Positions 1-12,314 of a stretch of DNA of 64,000 nucleotides are shown one piece after another. Position numbers and translations under genes: made by a program. This DNA comes from Arenicola marina. Taxonomy: Eukaryota; Annelida; Polychaeta; Arenicolidae. A model generated the notes under the pieces. That model searched no databases and was not told the origin of the DNA. It saw nothing but the letters and a program-made list of their open reading frames with translations. The first letter of the stretch is position 1. Every line of letters begins with the position of its first letter. The stretch spans positions 40,970,548-41,034,547 of the forward strand of contig OZ025253.1 in assembly GCA_964019135.1 (NCBI GenBank), read 5' to 3'.

Positions 1-3000
1 GCCACCAGACGTAGAACGGGTGACACTCGCAGAGGGGGGGCGGGCCACCAGACATTGAATGGGTAACACCTGCAGAGGGGGGCGTGCCTCCAGGCGTAGA
101 ACGGGAAGCACCCGCAGAGGGGGGCGGGACACCAGACGTAGAACGGGTGACACCCGCAGAGGGGGGCGGGCAACCAGACGTAGAACGGGTAACACCAGCA
201 GAGGGGGGCGGGCCACCGGATATTGAACGGGTAACTGCCGCAGAGGGGGACGGGCAACCAGACATTGAACGGGAAGCTCCCGCAGAGGGGGGCGGGCCAC
301 CAGACATTGAACGGGAAGCTCCCGCAGAGGGGGGCGGGCAACCAGACATTGAATGGGTAACACCCGCAGAGGGGGGCGGGCAACCAGACATTGAACGGGA
401 AGCAACCGCAGAGGGGGACGGGCCACCAGACATAGAACGGTTAACACCCGCCGAGGGGGGCGGGCCACCAGACGTAGAACGGGTAACACCCGCAGAGGGG
501 GCGGGACACCAGACGTAGAACGGGTAACACTCGCAGAGGGGGGCGGGCCACCAGACGTAGGACGGGTCCCACCCGCAGAGGGGGGCGGGCCACCATCCAT
601 TGAACGGCTGACAACCGCAGAGGGGGGCGGGCCACCAGACGTAGAACGGGTAACACCAGCAGAGGGGGGCGGGCCACCGGATATTGAACGGGTAACTGTC
701 GCAGAGAGGGCGGGCCACCAGACATTGAATGGGTAACACCCACAGAGGGGGGCGGGCAACCAGACATTGAACGGGTAACACCCGCAGATGGGGGCGGGCA
801 ACCAGACATTGCACGGGTAACACCCGCAGAGGGGGGCGGGCAACCAGACATTGAACGGGTAAATGCCGCAGAGGGGGCGGGCCACCGGATATTGAACGGG
901 TAAATGCCGCAGAGGGGGCGGGCCAACAGACGTAGAACGGGTGACACCCGCAGAAGGGGGCGGGCCACCAGACGTAGAACGGGTGACACCCGCAGAGGGG
1001 GGCGGGCCACCAGACATTGAACGGGTAACACCCGCAGAGGGGGCCGGGCAACCAGACATTGAACGGGTAACACCCGCAGAGGGGGGCGGGCCACCAGACA
1101 TTGAACGGGAAGCTCCCGCAGAGGGGGGCGGGCCACCAGACATTGAACGGGAAGCTCCCGCAGAGGGGGGCGGGCCACCAGACATTGAATGGGTAACACC
1201 CGCAGAGGGGGGCGGGCAACCAGACATTGAACGGGTAACACCCGCAGAGGGGGGCGGGCCACCAGACGTAGAACGGGAAGCAACCGCAGAGGGGGACGGG
1301 CCACCAGACGTAGAACGGGTAACACCCGCAGAGGGGGGCGGGCCACCAGACGTAGAACGGGTAACACCCGCAGAGGGGGCGGGACACCAGACGTAGAACG
1401 GGTAACACTCGCAGAGGGGGGCGGGCCACCAGACGTAGGACGGGTCCCACCCGCAGAGGGGGGCCGGCCAAAGTCCATTGAACGGCTGACACCCGCAGAG
1501 AGGGGCGGGCCACCAGACGTAGAACGGGTAACACCAGCAGAGGGGGGCGGGCCACCGGATATTGAACGGGTAACTGCCGCAGAGGGGGCGGGCCACCAGA
1601 CGTAGAACGGGTGACACTTGCAGAGGGGGGGCGGGCCACCAGACATTGAATGGGTAACACCCGCAGAGGGGGCCGTGCCACCAGGCGTAGAACGGGAAGC
1701 ACCCGCAGAGGGGGGCGGGACACCAGACGTAGAACGAGTGACACCCACAGAGGGAGGCGGGCAACCAGACATTGAACGGGTAACACCCGCAGAGGGGGGC
1801 GGGCAACCACACATTGAACGGGTAACACCCGCAGATGGGGGCGGGCCACCAGACATTGAACGGGTAACAACCGCAGAGGGGGGCGGGCCACCGGATATTG
1901 AACGGGTAAATGCCGCAGAGGGGGCGGGCCACCAGACGTAGAACGGGTGACACCCGCAGCAGGGGGCGGGCCACCAGACGTAGAACGGGTGACACCCGCA
2001 CAGGGGGGCGGGCCACCAGACACAGAACGGGTAACACCCGCAGAGGGGGCGGGCCACCAGACACAGAACGGGTAACACCCGCAGAGGGGGCGGGCCACCA
2101 GACGTAGAACAGGTAACACCCGGAGAGGGGGGCGGGCCACCAGACGTAGAACGAGAAGCACCCGCAGAGGGGGGCGGGCCAAAGGACGCAGAACAAGTAA
2201 CACCCGCAGAGGCGGGCGGGTCACCAGACATAGACCGGGTAGCACCCGCAGAGGCGGGCGGGCCACCAGACATTGAACGCGTAACACCCGCACTTGCGGG
2301 CGGGCCACAAGACGTAGAACGGGTGACACCCGCAAGAGGGGAGCGGGCCACCAGACGTCGAACGGGTAACACCCGCAGAGGGGGGCGGGCCACCAGACAT
2401 AGAATGGGTAACACAAGCAGAGGGGGGCGGGCAACCAGACATTGAACGGAAAGCTCCCGCAGAGGGGGGCGGGCCACCAGACGTAGAACAGGAAGCAACC
2501 GCAGAGGGGGACGGGCCACCAGACATAGAACGGGTAACACCCGCAGAGGGGGGCGGGCCAACAGACGTAGAACGGGTAACACCCGCAGAGGGGGCGGGAC
2601 ACCAGACGTAGAACGGGTAACACTCGCAGAGGGGGGCGGGCCACCAGACGTAGAACGGGTAACACCAGCAGAGGGGGGCGGGCCACCGGATATTGAACGG
2701 GTAACTGCCGCAGAGGGGGGCGGGCCACCAGACGTAGAACGGGTAACACCCGCAGAGGGGGGCGGGCCACCAGACACAGAACGGGTAACACCCGCAGAGG
2801 GGGGCGGGCCACCAGACGTAGAACGGGTGACACTCGCAGAGGGGGGGCGGGCCACCAGACATTGAATGGGTAACACCCGCAGAAGGGGGCGGGCCACCGG
2901 ACATTGAACGTGAAGCACCCGAAGATGGGTGCGGGCCACCAGACGTAAAACGGGTAGCACCCGCAGAGGGGGGCGGGTCACCAGATATAGAACGGGTAAT

Positions 3001-6000
3001 ACCAGCAGAGGGGAGCGGGCCACCAGACGTAGAACGGGTGACACCCACAGAGGGAGGCGGGCAACCAGACATTGAACGGGTAACACCCGCAGAGGGGGGC
3101 GGGCAACCACACATTGAACGGGTAACGCCCGCAGAGGGGGGCAGGCCACCGGATATTGAACGGGTAAATGCCGCAGAGGGGGCGGGCCACCAGACGTAGA
3201 ACGGGTGACACCCGCAGCAGGGGGCGGGCCACCAGACGTAGAACGGGTGACACCCGCAGAGGGGGACGGGCCACCAGACACAGAACGGGTAACACCCGCA
3301 GAGGGGGCGGGCCATCAGACACAGAACTGGTAACACCCGCAGAGGGGGGCGGGCCACCAGACATTGAAAGGGTAACACCCGCAGAGGGGGGCGGGCAACC
3401 AGACATTGAACGGGTAACACCCGCAGAGGGGGGCGGGCAACCAGACATTGAACGGGAAGCTCCCGCAGAGGGGGGCGGGCCACCAGACATTGAACAGGAA
3501 GCTCCCGCAGAGGGGGGCGGGCAACCAGACATTGAATAGGTAACACCCGCAGAGGGGGGCGGGCCACCAGACATTGAACGGGTAACACCCGCAGAGGGGG
3601 GCGGGCCACCAGACATTAAACGGGAAGCACCCGCAGAGGGGGGCGGGCCACCAGACGTAGAACGGGTAACACCCGGAGGGGGGGGCGGGCCCCCAGACAT
3701 TGAACGGGAATCACCCGCAGAGGGGGACGGGCCACCAGACGTAGAACGGGCAACACCCGCAGAGGGGGGCGGGCCACCAGACGTGGAGCCAGTAACACCC
3801 GGAGAGGGGGGCGGGCCACCAGACATTGAATGGGAAGCACCCGCAGAGGGGGGCGGGCGCAGGGCGTAGAACGGGTAACACCCGCAGAGGGGGGCGGGCC
3901 ACCAGACGTAGAACAGGAAGCACCCGCAGAGGGGGGTGGGCCACCACATATAGAACGGGTAGCACCCGCAGAGGGGGGCGGGCCACCAGACGTAGACCAG
4001 GAAGCCCCCGCAGAGGGCGGAGGGCCACCAGACATTGAACGGGTAACACCCGCAGAGGGGGGAGGGCAACCAGACATTGAACGGGAAGCTCCCGCAGAGG
4101 GGGGCGGGCCACCAGACATTGAACGGGAAGCTCCCGCAGAGGGGGGCGGGCAACCAGACATTGAATGGGTAACACCCGCAGAGGGGGGCGGGCAACCAGA
4201 CATTGAACGGGTTACACCCGCAGAGGGGGGCGGGCCACCAGACATTAAACGGGAAGCACCCGCAGCGGGGGGCGGGCCACCAGACGTAGAACGGGTAACA
4301 CCCGGAGGGGGGGCGGGCCCCCAGACATTGAACGGGAAGCACCCGCAGAAGGGGGCGGGCCACCAGACGTAGAACGGGCAACACCCGCAGAGGGGGGCGG
4401 GCCACCAGACGTGGAGCCAGTAACACCCGGAGATGGGGGCGGGCCACCAGACATTGAATGGGAAGCACCCGCAGAGGGGGGCGGGCGCAGGGCGTAGAAC
4501 GGGTAACACCCGCAGAGGGGGCGGGCCACCAGACGTAGAACAGGAAGCACCCGCAGAGGGGGGCGGGCCACCACACATAGAACGGGTAGCACCCGCAGAG
4601 GGGGGCGGGCCACCAGACGTAGAACAGGAAGCACCCGCAGAGGGCGGCGGGCCACCAGACGTAGAACAGGTAACACCCGCAGAGGGGGGCGGGCCACTAG
4701 ACATAGAACGGGTAACACCCGCAGAGGGGGGCGGGCCACCAGACATAGAACGGGTAACACCCGCAGAGGGGGCGGGACACCAGACGTAGAACGGGTAACA
4801 CTCGCAGAGGGGGGCGGGACACCAGACGTAGAACGGGTAACACTCGCAGAGGGGGGCGGGCCACCAGACATTGAACGGGTAACACCGGCAGAGTGGGGCG
4901 AGCCACCAGCCATTGAACGGGTGACAGCCGCAGAGGGGGGGGGCCACCAGACGTAAAACGGTAACACCCGCAGAGGGGGGCGGGCCACCAGACGTAGAAC
5001 GGATAACACCCGCAGAGGGGAGCGGGCCACCAGACATTGCATGGGAAGCACCCGCAGAGGGGGGCGGGCCACCAGACGTAGAACGGGCAACACCCGCACA
5101 GAGGGGGGGCCACCAGACATTGAACGGGTAACACCCGCAGAGGGGGGTGGGCCACCAGACGTGGAACCAGTAACACCCGCAGAGGGGAGCGGGCCCAAGG
5201 ACGTAGAACGGGTAACACCCGCAGTGGGGGGCGGGCCCAAAGACGTAGAACGGGTAACACCCGCAGAGGGGGGCGGGCCAGCAGACGTAGAACGGGTAAC
5301 ACCCGCAGAGGGGGACGGGCCAACACACGTAGAACGGGTAACACCCGCAGAAGGGGGCGGGCCACCGGACATTGAACGTGAAGCACCCGAAGATGGGTGC
5401 GGGCCACCAGACGTAAAACGGGTAGCACCCGCAGAGGGGGCGGGTCACCAGATATAGAACGGGTAACACCAGCAGAGGGGAGCGGGCCACCAGACGTAGA
5501 ACGGGTAGCACCCGCAGAGGGGGGCGGGCCACCAGACATAGATCGGGTAGTACCCGCAGAGGGGGGCGGGCCACCAGACATTGAACGCGTAACACCCGCA
5601 GATGCGGGCGGGCCACAAGACGTAGCACGGGTAACACTCGCAGAGGGGGGCGGGACACCAGACGTAGAACGGGTAACACTCGCAGAGGGGGGCGGGCCAC
5701 CAGACATTGAACGGGTAACACCGGCAGAGGGGGCGGGCCACCAGCCATTGAACGGGTGACAGCCGCAGAGGGGGGCGGACCACCAGACGTAAAACGGTAA
5801 CACCCGCAGAGGGGGGCGGGCCACCAGACGTAGAACGGGTAACACCCGCAGAGGGGGGCGGGCCACCAGACATTGCATGGGAAACACCCGCAGAGGGGGG
5901 CGGGCCACCAGACGTAGAACAGGCAACACCCGCAGAGGGGGGCGGGCCACCAGACGTAGAACGGGTAACACCCGCAGAGGGGGGCGGGCCACGGGATATT

Positions 6001-9000
6001 GAACGGGTAAATGCCGCAGAGGGGGCGGGCCACCAGACGTAGAACGGGTGACACCCGCAGAGGGGGGCGGGCCACCAGACATTGAACGGGTAACACCCGC
6101 AGAGGGGGGCGGGCAACCAGACATTGAACGGGTAACACCCGCAGAGGGGGGCGGGCAACCAGACATTGAACGGGAAGCTCCTGCAGAGGGGGGCGGGCCA
6201 CCAGACATTGAACGGGAAGCTCCCGCAGAGGGGGGCGGGCCACCAAACATTGAATGGGTAACACCCGCAGAGTGGGGCGGGCCACTAGACGTAGAACGGG
6301 TAACACCCGCAGAGGGGGGCGGGCCACCAGACGTAGAACGGGAAGCACCTGCAGAGGGGGGCGGGCCAGCAGACGTAGAACGGGTAACACCCGCAGAGGG
6401 GGACGGGCCAACACACGTAGAACGGGTAACACCCGCAGAAGGGGGCGGGCCACCGGACATTGAACGTGAAGCACCCGAAGATGGGTGCGGGCCACCAGAC
6501 GTAAAACGGGTAGCACCCGCAGAGGGGGGCGGGTCACCAGATATAGAACGGGTAATACCAGCAGAGGGGAGCGGGCCACCAGACGTAGAACGGGTGACAC
6601 CCACAGAGGGAGGCGGGCAACCAGACATTGAACGGGTAACACCCGCAGAGGGGGGCGGGCAACCACACATTGAACGGGTAACGCCCGCAGAGGGGGGCAG
6701 GCCACCGGATATTGAACGGGTAAATGCCGCAGAGGGGGCGGGCCACCAGACGTAGAACGGGTGACACCCGCAGCAGGGGGCGGGCCACCAGACGTAGAAC
6801 GGGTGACACCCGCAGAGGGGGACGGGCCACCAGACACAGAACGGGTAACACCCGCAGAGGGGGCGGGCCATCAGACACAGAACTGGTAACACCCGCAGAG
6901 GGGGGCGGGCCACCAGACATTGAAAGGGTAACACCCGCAGAGGGGGGCGGGCAACCAGACATTGAACGGGTAACACCCGCAGAGGGGGGCGGGCAACCAG
7001 ACATTGAACGGGAAGCTCCCGCAGAGGGGGGCGGGCCACCAGACATTGAACGGGAAGCTCCCGCAGAGGGGGGCGGGCAACCAGACATTGAATAGGTAAC
7101 ACCCGCAGAGGGGGGCGGGCCACCAGACATTGAACGGGTAACACCCGCAGAGGGGGGCGGGCCACCAGACATTAAACGGGAAGCACCCGCAGAGGGGGGC
7201 GGGCCACCAGACGTAGAACGGGTAACACCCGGAGGGGGGGGCGGGCCCCCAGACATTGAACGGGAATCACCCGCAGAGGGGGACGGGCCACCAGACGTAG
7301 AACGGGCAACACCCGCAGAGGGGGGCGGGCCACCAGACGTGGAGCCAGTAACACCCGGAGAGGGGGGCGGGCCACCAGACATTGAATGGGAAGCACCCGC
7401 AGAGGGGGGCGGGCGCAGGGCGTAGAACGGGTAACACCCGCAGAGGGGGGCGGGCCACCAGACGTAGAACAGGAAGCACCCGCAGAGGGGGGTGGGCCAC
7501 CACATATAGAACGGGTAGCACCCGCAGAGGGGGGCGGGCCACCAGACGTAGGCCAGGAAGCCCCCGCAGAGGGCGGAGGGCCACCAGACATTGAACGGGT
7601 AACACCCGCAGAGGGGGGAGGGCAACCAGACATTGAACGGGAAGCTCCCGCAGAGGGGGGCGGGCCACCAGACATTGAACGGGAAGCTCCCGCAGAGGGG
7701 GGCGGGCAACCAGACATTGAATGGGTAACACCCGCAGAGGGGGGCGGGCAACCAGACATTGAACGGGTTACACCCGCAGAGGGGGGCGGGCCACCAGACA
7801 TTAAACGGGAAGCACCCGCAGCGGGGGGCGGGCCACCAGACGTAGAACGGGTAACACCCGGAGGGGGGGGCGGGCCCCCAGACATTGAACGGGAAGCACC
7901 CGCAGAAGGGGGCGGGCCACCAGACGTAGAACGGGCAACACCCGCAGAGGGGGGCGGGCCACCAGACGTGGAGCCAGTAACACCCGGAGATGGGGGCGGG
8001 CCACCAGACATTGAATGGGAAGCACCCGCAGAGGGGGGCGGGCGCAGGGCGTAGAACGGGTAACACCCGCAGAGGGGGCGGGCCACCAGACGTAGAACAG
8101 GAAGCACCCGCAGAGGGGGGCGGGCCACCACACATAGAACGGGTAGCACCCGCAGAGGGGGGCGGGCCACCAGACGTAGAAAAGGAAGCACCCGCAGAGG
8201 GCGGCGGGCCACCAGACGTAGAACAGGTAACACCCGCAGAGGGGGGCGGGCCACTAGACATAGAACGGGTAACACCCGCAGAGGGGGGCGGGCCACCAGA
8301 CATAGAACGGGTAACACCCGCAGAGGGGGCGGGACACCAGACGTAGAACGGGTAACACTCGCAGAGGGGGGCGGGACACCAGACGTAGAACGGGTAACAC
8401 TCGCAGAGGGGGGCGGGCCACCAGACATTGAACGGGTAACACCGGCAGAGTGGGGCGGGCCACCAGCCATTGAACGGGTGACAGCCGCAGAGGGGGGGGG
8501 CCACCAGACGTAAAACGGTAACACCCGCAGAGGGGGGCGGGCCACCAGACGTAGAACGGATAACACCCGCAGAGGGGAGCGGGCCACCAGACATTGCATG
8601 GGAAGCACCCGCAGAGGGGGGCGGGCCACCAGACGTAGAACGGGCAACACCCTCACAGAGGGGCGGGCCACCAGACATTGAACGGGTAACACCCGCAGAG
8701 GGGGGTGGGCCACCAGACGTGGAACCAGTAACACCCGCAGAGGGGAGCGGGCCCAAGGACGTAGAACGGGTAACACCCGCAGTGGGGGGCGGGCCCAAAG
8801 ACGTAGAACGGGTAACACCCGCAGAGGGGGGCGGGCCACCAGACGTAGAGCGGGAAGCACCTGCAGAGGGGGGCGGGCCAGCAGACGTAGAACGGGTAAC
8901 ACCCGCAGAGGGGGACGGGCCAACACACGTAGAACGGGTAACACCCGCAGAAGGGGGCGGGCCACCGGACATTGAACGTGAAGCACCCGAAGATGGGTGC

Positions 9001-11370
9001 GGGCCACCAGACGTAAAACGGGTAGCACCCGCAGAGGGGGGCGGGTCACCAGATATAGAACGGGTAACACCAGCAGAGGGGAGCGGGCCACCAGACGTAG
9101 AACGGGTAGCACCCGCAGAGGGGGGCGGGCCACCAGACATAGATCGGGTAGTACCCGCAGAGGGGGGCGGGCCACCAGACATTGAACGCGTAACACCCGC
9201 AGATGCGGGCGGGCCACAAGACATAGAATGGGTCACACAAGCAGAGGGGGGCGGGCAACCAGACATTGAACGGGAAGTTCCCGCAGAGGGGGGCGGGCCA
9301 CCAGACGTAGAACGGGTAACACCCGCAGAGGGGGCGGGACACCAGACGTAGAACGGGTAACACTCGCAGAGGGGGGCGGGCCACCAGACGTAGGACGGGT
9401 CCCACCCGCAGAGGGGGGCGGGCCACCAGCCATTGAACGGCTGACACCCGCAGAGGGGGGCGGGCCACCAGACATTGAACGGGAAGCACCCGCAGAAGGG
9501 GGCGGGCCACCAGACATTGAACGGGAAGCACCGTTCTACTTCTGGAAGCACCCGCAGAGTGGGGCGGGCCACCAGACGTAGAACGGGTAACACCCGCAGA
9601 GGGGGGCGGGCCACCAGACGTAGAACGGGAAGCACCCACAGAGAGGGGCGGGCAACCAAACATTGAACGGGCAACACTCGCAGAGGGGGACGGGCCACCA
9701 GACGTAGAACGGGTAACACCCGCAGTGGGGGGCGGGCCACCAGACATTGAGCGGATAACACCCGCAGAGGGTGGCGGGCCACCAGACGTAGAACGGGTAA
9801 CACCCGCAGAGGGGGGCGGGCCACCAGACGTAGAACGGGTAACACCCGCAGAGGGGGGCGGGCCACCAGACATTGAACGGGAAGCAACCGCAGAGTGGGG
9901 CGGGCCACCAGCCGTAGAATGGGTAACACCCGCAGATGGGGGCGGGCCACCAGACGTAGAACGGGTAACACCCGCAGATGGCGGCGTGCCACCAGACATT
10001 GAACGGATAACACCCGCAGAGGGTGGCGGGCCACCGGATATTGAACGGGTAACACCCACAGAGGGGGCGGGCCACCAGACGTAGAACGGGTGACACCCGC
10101 AGAGGGGGGCGGGCCACCAGACATTGAACGGGTAACACCCGCAGAGGGGGGCGTGCCACCAGACATTGAACGGATAACACCCGCAGAGTGTGGTGGGCCA
10201 CTAGACGTAGAACGGGTAACACCCGCAGAGGGGGGCGGGCCACCAGACGTAGAACGGGTAACACCCGCAGAGGGGGGCGGGCAACCAGACATTGAACGGG
10301 AAGCACCCGCAGAGTGGGGCGGGCCACCAGACGTGGAACGGGTAACACCCGCAGAGGGGGGCGGGCCACCAGACGTAGAACGGGTAACACCCGCAGAGGG
10401 CGGCGTGCCACTAGACATTGAACGGATAACACCCGCAGAGGGGGGTGGGCCACCAGACGTAGAACGGGTAACACCCGCAGAGGGGGGCGGGCAACGAGAC
10501 ATTGAACGGGAAGCACCCGCAGAGTGGGGCGGGCCACCAGACGTAGAACGGGTAACAGCCGCAGAGGGTGGCGGGCCACCGGATATTGAACGGGTAACAC
10601 CCACAGAGGGGGCGGGCCACCAGACGTAGAACGGGTGACACCCGCAGAGGGGGGCGGGCCACCAGACATTGAACGGGTAACACCCGCAGAGGGGGGCGTG
10701 CCACCAGACATTGAACGGATAACACCCGCAGAGTGTGGTGGGCCACTAGACGTAGAACGGGTAACACCCGCAGAGGGGGGCGGGCCACCAGACGTAGAAC
10801 GGGTAACACCCGCAGAGGGGGGCGGGCAACCAGACATTGAACGGGAAGCACCCGCAGAGTGGGCCGGGCCACCAGACGTGGAACGGGTAACACCCGCAGA
10901 GGGGGGCGGGCCACCAGACGTAGAACGGGTAACACCCGCAGAGGGCGGCGTGCCACTAGACATTGAACGGATAACACCCGCAGAGGGGGGTGGGCCACCA
11001 GACGTAGAACGGGTAACACCCGCAGAGGGGGGCGGGCAACGAGACATTGAACGGGAAGCACCCGCAGAGTGGGGCGGGCCACCAGACGTAGAACGGGTAA
11101 CAGCCGCAGAGGGGGGCGGGCAACGAGACATTGAACGGGAAGCACCCGCAGAGTGGGGCGGGCCACCAGACGTAGAACGGATAACACCCGCACAGGGGGG
11201 TGGGCCACCAGACGTAGAACGGGTAACAGCCGCAGAGGGGTGCGGGCAACGAGACATTGAACGGGAAGCACCCGCAGAGTGGGGCGGGCCACCAGACGTA
11301 GAACGGATAACACCCGCAGAGGGGGGCGGGCCACCAGACATTGAACGGGAAGCACCCGCAGAGGGGGGCG
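1..11370. repeat. 42-bp minisatellite array, block 1
   Basis: About 270 tandem copies of a 42-bp unit on the plus strand, with a G-run (usually six G, then CGGG), CCACCAGAC, then either GTAGAACGG or ATTGAACGG, then a GTAACACCCGCAGAG or GAAGC(T/A)CCCGCAGAG linker. The unit is 14 codons long, so one plus-strand frame reads a 14-residue repeat beginning VTPAEGGGPP. Occasional 41-bp units, mostly with one G fewer in the run, shift the frame and lead at once to a stop in GACGTAG. The block starts before the window. Nested duplications are visible: about 2872-5615 repeats at 6428-9215 (offset 3556, growing to 3600 after one extra unit), and 10090-10630 repeats at 10635-11170 (offset 545). I see no promoter, splice site or codon bias that would support translation. 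Confidence 0.97.
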
Positions 11371-11431
11371 CAGCACCGGTAGCTGACGTTGAAGGCCGAG
11401 CAGAGGCAAGACGACGTGCAGAAGGGGGTGG

Positions 11432-11496
11432 GGCAGCAGGCTGCAGGCAGGAGGCTGCAGGCTGGAGCCAGGCAGCAGGCTGCAGGCTGGAGCCAG
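11432..11496. repeat. 25-bp minisatellite inside spacer 1
   Basis: Two to three copies of a 25-bp unit built from GCAGCAGGCTGCAGGCTGG. Copy number differs among spacers: about 2.5 here, 5 in spacer 2, 3 in spacers 3 and 4, and 4 in spacer 5. This accounts for most of the length difference among spacers. Confidence 0.9.
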
Positions 11497-11668
11497 ACCC
11501 AAGCCTTCAGACAACGAATGATGTTCATCCTGCATCGCCTTATAAGAGCACAAACAGTATCACATCGGTTACTGAAAGCAACGAGTACATACTTTACCGG
11601 CCTCGGGGGTAACCCCCTACTCTTTGCGAAGAAAGACCTGGCATCTTTATCCTTCGACCACATAGACA

Positions 11669-11772
11669 TGGCCACAGTGGGGCTCGAACCATCGATCCAC
11701 GTGCTGTTAGGATCTCAGGCGGGCTGAGCGCTGAATGCCGGTGCTCCAGCCCACTGAGCTATCGGGCCGGCC
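11669..11772 (-). mobile_element. tRNA-like pol III element (SINE head), spacer 1
   Basis: On the minus strand the segment opens with GGCCGG, then TAGCTCAGTGGG (a good A box with a paired D arm) and GGTTCGAGCCC (a good B box), and ends in GTGGCCA. The A-B distance is about 70 bases, long even for a type II tRNA. The T stem before the B box does not pair well and the anticodon stem has a mismatch, so this is more likely the tRNA-derived head of a SINE, or a tRNA pseudogene, than a working tRNA. The downstream body runs toward 11371 on the minus strand. Confidence 0.65.
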
Positions 11773-12314
11773 CTGCAATAAAGGAAAAAACTACTGAAAG
11801 AAACGTACCGGTAATAGAAATAAATAGCTAAAGAGTATATAATACGATTACCTCCGGAGATCAACAACACTCAGCTTTATATGTTCGTCCTCAGTGACTG
11901 TGCAATGGGCAGCACTCTGAAGTGAAGGATTTCCAACATGGCGTCAAACGATCAGCCCGAGTGGTGAGCAGAGGATAGTTTCACTAACAGTTACGAGCTC
12001 GCAATCGTATGGTTTACATGCTAATTTAACGACAGATCGTAATTTGACGAGCCATAAAGATAAGCGTTATATCGCAATTATTAGGGTGCAGCCACCTTCG
12101 TGCAATTTATTTTCTACCAATATTATTCAAAAATACGTTTGATATATACTTAAGATAACATTTTTCATTTATCTTCGGGCCGGCCAATGATTTTTTTAAA
12201 TTTTACGAGCAAATGTCACCTAGAACTCCTTCTTCGGCCATGTTGCTGTCGTGAGTCAGTCAACTGCGACTTGTGCCCTGGAGTCCAAGACATACCACAC
12301 CTCCTATTTCAATG

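Larger units (their letters stand above)
11371..12314. repeat. Satellite spacer, copy 1 (944 bp)
   Basis: First of five homologous spacers between the 42-bp blocks. In order it holds a 50-bp lead that starts CAGCACCGGTAGCTGA, a 25-bp minisatellite (11432-11496), a tRNA-like segment on the minus strand (11669-11772), an AT-rich body with a TATATAAT-like string near 11836, an ATGGCGTCAAACG motif at 11938 followed by GTGAGC, and a tail encoding part of a retrotransposon zinc finger. The tail stops abruptly at CAATG and the 42-bp array resumes. Two GGCCGGCC palindromes bracket the AT-rich body (about 11765 and 12179). In this copy the short frame after the ATG has a GAGTGGTGA end instead of AAGAGGTGA. 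Confidence 0.95.

Noticed and set aside
84..518. Plus-strand frames with the VTPAEGGGPPDVER repeat as an extracellular repeat protein
   Set aside because: Each frame is short and ends at a 41-bp unit in the same GHQT-stop, and the same sequence is part of a satellite over 30 kb long.
1..11370. CRISPR array, because of the regular 36-42-bp spacing
   Set aside because: Units are contiguous with no unique spacers, the DNA is eukaryotic, and no cas genes are present.
11669..11772. Functional tRNA gene in the spacer
   Set aside because: A and B boxes are good, but the T stem and anticodon stem do not pair properly and the A-B distance is too long.
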